Assembly (NCBI GenBank): GCA_039619475.1
Contig: CM077116.1
Span: forward strand, 101,477,164 to 101,541,163
Length of the DNA: 64,000 bases
DNA from: Icerya purchasi
Lineage: Eukaryota > Arthropoda > Insecta > Hemiptera > Monophlebidae
Direction of reading: 5' to 3'
In this document: positions 58,620 through 64,000 of the stretch, piece by piece
Layout of the letters: each line of letters opens with the position of its first letter
Numbering within the stretch: the first letter of the stretch is position 1
Program-made: the position numbers and the translations under genes
Notes under the pieces: model-generated
Database searches by the model: none
What the model was told of the DNA's origin: nothing
Seen by the model: the letters and a program-made list of their open reading frames with translations, nothing else

Positions 58620-60230
58620 ATTCTTCGATACCTAGCAAACGACCGCTTTTGACGGTAAGATTTTATGAACAAACTATAAAAAAAATAAGGGTAGCTGGCA
58701 GAGAATGATGAGATTCGTTCAAAACTATTTAACAGGCGTCAAAATTGATACGCAGTTCTTTAATGTTATCAGTATCGAGAATAGTATACTTCCAACACTT
58801 TTAGCGTAACCTGAACCTGGTTTATAATACGAGTATATATCAGTGATATTGCTGACTGTATTCGGCCAACCGTAACTGCCCAGCTCTTGATGAACGACCT
58901 GAGTATTTCACTAATTTCTCGTGATCCACAGATACCCCGATTGATTCTTCCAAAAACCATCTTCAAATTTCAGAAATGGTCAAAAAACAATGCGTGTTGA
59001 TTTCAAAAGGAGAGGACGATCTATTGCTAATAGAACTTCTTTCCAAATAAACAATTCTATCATTCGAAATCGTCCTGTAGCCAGATTTCTAGGTCTGATG
59101 TTTGATAACAGATTAACTTGGCGCCTTTATATTGTTATACTAAAAAATGAATGCGTAAAATCACTCTTAATAATTCGATACCTCTCCAACCCTCAACTCA
59201 ATACTCATCCCAAATTACTTTCCAATGTCTATATAGCCTTGGTTCTAAGTAAAACAAATTACGGGTACCAGGTGTGCTCCTCAGCTTCCCAGTGTAACTT
59301 CAGAAAACTGGATGTCATTCACTACTCCGCACTATGGATCATCTAGGGAACCTTATCTGTACACTAACACTGAAATTTTACCGATCCCCGTGTACCTTAT
59401 GGAGGCATATTATCCTCCTGAAACCTCCTCATAGTTACCCCGACACCTTGCTCGCAGCGTTCCATAATCCGCTCCCAAATTCACCAAGCCTACTTCCATG
59501 TGTTAATGTCAATCGCTCAATGCCGTGTAGTGATCACCAATTCTTCGCATTTGTAATACCAGTTGACCTAACGGTTTGCAGAAGTATAAGCAGCACCAGC
59601 ATAACGGAGCAACTGACTCAAGTTTCCTGTGTGAAACAGTAAGGCAATACTGCGACACCGCCCATTGTTATACGGACGGAGCAAAAACAATTCCCGTGAA
59701 AGAAATGTCACCTACCGCCTGTGCCTTCAAAGAGAACGGTGTAACAGCCATCATCTATCTAAATGAGCATTGCTCAATTCTAGATGCGGAATTACACGTG
59801 ACACGCTTCAGTCTGAAAATGATCCTGGCTTCGTCGAGCCAATCTGAAACTACTGACAACAGACTCACTAATAGCAGCTAAGATAATAAGAAATAGAATC
59901 TGGACAAGAGCACTATCAAGTCAAATCTTTATACTACTCTAAGAGCTGCAGACAAAAGACCATAATTTACCTATGGTGTGAGTCCCAAAATATGTTGGAA
60001 TCCCGGGAATGAACGGACGGACGCTGCAGTTCACTCAATTATTGCAGCCCCCAGTCCGCAGAACACCTTACGTCTGCCCCAAAATATCAAAAGTACTACA
60101 TCATATAAAGAACCAGTGGAGTCAATAATATTTCCCCGCCTCCTCTCACACCTGAAAATTCTTAAGAAGTCCGATAAGCTATCTCAAGGGGACCCACGAG
60201 TATATTATTGTATCGCACAGGACAACTAGT
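58620..60230 (+). pseudogene. I-like LINE remnant: RT plus decayed RNase H
   Basis: An open 118-codon frame (58,990-59,346) reads FQINNSIIRNRPVARFLGLM, LTWRLYIVILK and SKTNYGYQVCSSAS. Upstream pieces of RT run from about 58,620. Downstream, HCYTDGAKT and LDAELH (59,660-59,800) are RNase H motifs, and WNPGNERTDAAVH (60,003-60,040) is its last acidic motif with the Gly-Asn-Glu step. Multiple frameshifts; inactive. Confidence 0.75.
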
Positions 60231-60929
60231 TGTCGGAGGGCACCATCTTCTATCCACTTACATTTCACTCTCCCCGAACTAAACTCGGATTTGCTGATCT
60301 CAGCTCTGTCCTCTCAAATTCAGAACGGAACCAAAGTGCAGTATTTCAGTTCATAAGGGACAATGACTTGAGATCAGTCACGTAACCAAAAAGTGTAAAA
60401 CCGTAATAGTTAAGATATTGTACATGGCCCTGAGTATAACTAAAGTAAAGAAGGTGAAAAAAAAAAAGTATCAGAGTATCATACTTAAATTTTTGAATAA
60501 AAAACTAATCACGATTCGATGTTATACTGAATATGTAAGTCTGGTAGTTTTCACGTAGTATGCGTTTTAACAGTACAGCTGAAAATTGATACGATATTTT
60601 TAAATTGACAAAAAGAACAGAATCAGAATACAAGGATGCAGTGGTGCTACATGACCATAGTACATATACTTCAAAAAATATGTAAATGTCCTAATTTAAA
60701 TATAAAATAGTAAGCTATAGAGATGCGTGCGTGCGGCTTATTTTTGGCGGATCTTTTTTTAATTACAAACATGGTTCACGGCTGGGGTCACTCTAATTTT
60801 TTTAAAACTAATAAGGCGTTACAGGTAAGCCGAAAATTCGATAACTAAAAAAGTGTTTGTGTTTATCTTTTCTTATTCTTCCGATACTTTTTTAAATAAT
60901 TTCTTTTATAAACACCATTCACAATGCAT

Positions 60930-62200
60930 GTCTAAGATTAAACACAAGCGCATTTCGAACAACTCCTGTTGAAATCCTTCAAAGCGAATCATCAGAACCG
61001 CCATTAAACATTCGAAGACATTTTATCTCCACAAATGCTATCCTCAACATCCTCACAAATCCCAACTTCAGCAGCCCTCTCCATTTCACGAGTCCTTCCA
61101 ACTCCCTCTTTAACAACAATAACAATCTTCTGAAATCAATCACCCTAAAGAACACTATTATCCAACACTTTCCCAGCAATATCAATCCGCCCTGGTCCTC
61201 ATACACTCCAAAGATAGATCTGTCACTCACGCACTTGAATAAATCTCAATCTAACCCTCTCATCTATAATCGTCACTTCAACAACCTCCTTACCAAATAT
61301 CCAAATTTCGTCGAAATATACACTGACGGTGCCAAATCAAGCGGAGCAGGATGCTCAATTATTCACGATCAAAATGAAATACCATACCCACTACCGCCAC
61401 ATTTTACTGTACTCTCAACTGAACTCTACACCCTCAAATTAGCCACAAACTACTCTATGGATCTCTCAACAAACAATATTCTAATTCTAACAGACTCACT
61501 GTCAGCACTCCTCACAATCCAAAACTATCATAAAAAGAAACAACACCTCATTTCTCAAGAAATAGCAAGTACCCTCTCATTTTCACACAAAAAAATCATC
61601 TTCTGTTGGATACCATCTCATTGTAACATCCGTCAAAATGAGAAAGCAGACGAAATAGCAAAACGGTCCTTGATCATCTCCCCAATTCCAAACGTTCTAG
61701 TTCCTCTTTCGGACTTGAAAATATCCAGTAAATCTGTCGCATATAAATCCTTCCAACAACACTGGAATCAGATCCCAGGCACAAACAAACTAAAAAACCA
61801 TAAAGAAAACCGTAGATGTTTGGCAAACTTCATATCAAAAATCCAGAAAAAACGAAGTCGTATTAGTCAGACTAAGAGCAGGTCACTCAGCTCTCACTCA
61901 CGGTTATATACTAAACAAACAGCCTCGACCTATATGCGAACCCTGCACAGTTCCCATCTTCATCAAACACATACTAATCGATTGTCCAAAATTTTAAACC
62001 CAAAGAGACCTATACATCCAAAACGAATCTCTTGAATCTCTACTTTCAAACAATGATACTAGAACATACAAACTTTTCTCCTTCTTGCAAGCTACCAGTC
62101 TCTACTCCCTAATTTAAATCCAAACAGTTCTCACACCTCTAGCCATAAGGCTGTACATGGCGTAAAAAAAATAAATAAAAAAAAAACAAAAAAAAAAACA
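60930..62200 (+). pseudogene. I-like LINE with intact RNase H stretch and poly-A tail
   Basis: An uninterrupted frame runs from about 60,931 (NTSAFRTTPVEIL) into the 266-codon frame at 61,235-62,035. It carries IYTDGAKSSGAG, LSTELYTL, ILTDSLSALL and WIPSHCNIRQNEKADEIAK, so all four RNase H acids are present. A frameshift near 61,860 moves the C-terminal GHSALTHGYIL and CEPC...HILIDC zinc-like motif to another frame. The A-rich tail lies at 62,163-62,200. Among the best preserved LINE coding pieces here. Confidence 0.85.
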
Positions 62201-63400
62201 ACTATTGTCGCAAACTTGAAACTTCCATAATAATATTATTATATCAACTTACCAATATTAGAATTTATTTTACAAATTTTGAAAATTCCCCACTTATCTC
62301 GTCCCAGTCTTATTAAATATCATGAATATAAAAAGTCTTGAATAATATCAGTTGCTGAAAATAGAATACAAAAAATGGCTTTAAACACGAACGAAAATAT
62401 TTCGAGATTAATATGATCAGCACTGCGTTTCTTTGAATGTCACTGACGATCAAAAACTCGAATTTGGATTAAAAAAAAAACGATCACAAAGATAAAGAGA
62501 AAATTTAAAAAAAAACACAAACTCGAATAAAATGCACATTATCTGGAAAATCGAAATCGCGGGTTGAAATAGACATTGTCTCATTCTGTCATCAAACCGC
62601 ACCAATACTGGACTCCTTGAATAACATCCGCTTTTCAAAAACAAAAAAGAAAACACAGAACATATAATCGTTTTGGATAGATATCGAAATGATTTTTCGG
62701 ATCAATGTGTGGAACACCGTTTGATTAGTTTAGATTTGAATAACCACATTCCACTTCACTACCCGTAATCATACATCCCTGTATCGAGTACTGCGTCTAT
62801 ATATCGTGTTAAACACAAATAAAAACACAAAATTACAATTCGTAACTTAATTAACAACAGCCCTTCATTATTATACAAAATCCGTTTCCCGTATGAGCAA
62901 TTTAAAGTTCGTAATGAAAACTGACCAACTTGACACTTAAGAGTTTTACGTTTTACTTCGAAAATGAAATTTTCATTACTCAAGGTTCACTTACTAATAA
63001 CGCGCGATCTTTTAACATAAAATAGATTTACATATTTCTCTTTGAAGAAAATCCTGTTGAATGTGCACGTGTTTTTAGACTAGGGATAATTCTAAATTTT
63101 ACAAGGACGATATCTTTGTCTTTTTCTATCTTTTTGTTCTGGCGCGTTAGCTATGGATTATTAATCAAACGAAGATGAAAATTTCGTATGTTTGAATGTG
63201 TGGCAATAGGAGATCCTACATAAAGAAAACGCCACACCCTAGCCAATTACGCCCCGGGAGTTGGCTTTGATAATTTCGCATAGGCAATTTCGCGACACCG
63301 AGACACTTATCTATAAGTTTCATAGCAATTAGTAGTAATTATTATTATGCTAAGTTCAAATATGTATCCTTGATTTTATGATTTTCCACGTAGTTCTTCA
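62201..63400. other. No gene recognised
   Basis: AT-rich sequence; short frames without motifs. Confidence 0.4.
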
Positions 63401-63439
63401 ATCACCTCCCCGAAAGACAGATTTTTTTTTCTTGAACAC

Positions 63440-63895
63440 TGCAATTATAGACCTATAGCGGGTAAAATTTGTGAGCTTGATTATTCAAAGATATTGACAA
63501 TGTAAAGGAACCAGTATAAAAAGTATGATGAACAGAAAGAGCAGAGGCAGGATATCAGAGAAGTGACACGGAGAAGAAAGCATAAATTTTAATGAACGGG
63601 AATAGAGAAGATAACGTTCGAAAAAGTAGGATTAACATTCGAAGAAAATGTGATCAGCGTTATAGATAGCATTGCTTTATTCAGATGTAAATGGCTATAA
63701 TTGATGGAAGAGCAAAATCTAGAGGAAGGTAATAGGGCACGGTTAAAATAGTGTAGGCGAATCAGGAAAACGATGACAGAACGAGGGGAAAGGAAACTCG
63801 AGAGGATTTAGAAAGAATATTTTAGGCAATGTAAATATCCGATACCCAAAGTCGAGTCACATGAGAATACGCGTTTTTTTTTTTGTTTTTTTTTT
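63440..63895 (-). pseudogene. Decayed LINE 3' end, minus strand (possible)
   Basis: On the minus strand ADHIFFEC-like and ERYLLY-like pieces resemble the HIFFEC...ERSVLY order of the LINE at 49.2 kb. The interval is heavily decayed, and the poly-T run at 63,870-63,896 lies on the side expected for the 5' rather than the 3' end. Tentative. Confidence 0.3.
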
Positions 63896-64000
63896 TTGTA
63901 AGTTAAACGAGAAAAACCAGCAACCTTAAATTAATTCGTGTCAATTGAAAGCGATTACAATTTTAGAAGATTTTAATAAATCGGGCCAACAAATCAACTT

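Overview
The window reads as AT-rich nuclear DNA of an arthropod, most likely an insect. It holds many decayed I-, Jockey- and RTE-like LINE fragments, a mariner remnant, a Merlin/IS1016-like remnant, a tRNA-derived SINE and several foldback or MITE-like elements. I found no complete host protein-coding gene, rRNA or CRISPR array. The species cannot be named from this sequence.

Region 1 (1-23,690) is the striking part. It is a giant inverted repeat: a left arm of at least 10,091 bp (cut by the window start) faces a right arm beginning at 10,754, around a 662 bp spacer. Each arm carries, from outside in, an array of about 600 bp units each containing a hAT-like MITE, an outer gene (339 aa, intact only on the right), a single further MITE, an inner gene (276 aa, intact in both arms) and a decayed gene of the type seen beside Polinton/Maverick-like polymerases. 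The spacer keeps the 5' half of that decayed gene and the first ~43 codons of a family B DNA polymerase with an exonuclease I-like motif. The simplest reading is that part of a Polinton- or adintovirus-like element folded back on itself, cutting the polymerase gene. The outer and inner genes are diverged paralogues. They share a PYKP-like motif, a CxxH...HC-type motif, a C-terminal cysteine/histidine pair and an upstream regulatory module whose three blocks have identical spacing.

The outer part of the right arm is followed by a second, almost identical 2,452 bp copy (18,233-20,684 and 20,685-23,136). This runs into a GC-richer satellite-like stretch and then a Jockey-like LINE tail (23,720-24,290).

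Region 2 (24,290-53,850) is mostly non-coding, with scattered transposon remnants and a CpG-rich island with a possible promoter near 45.3-46.0 kb. Region 3 (53,850-64,000) is a LINE graveyard: one I-like LINE is nested inside a hairpin element, three more RT/RNase H remnants lie in a row from 57.3 to 62.2 kb, and a last one lies near 63.4-63.9 kb. All family assignments rest on motifs read by eye, without database searches.
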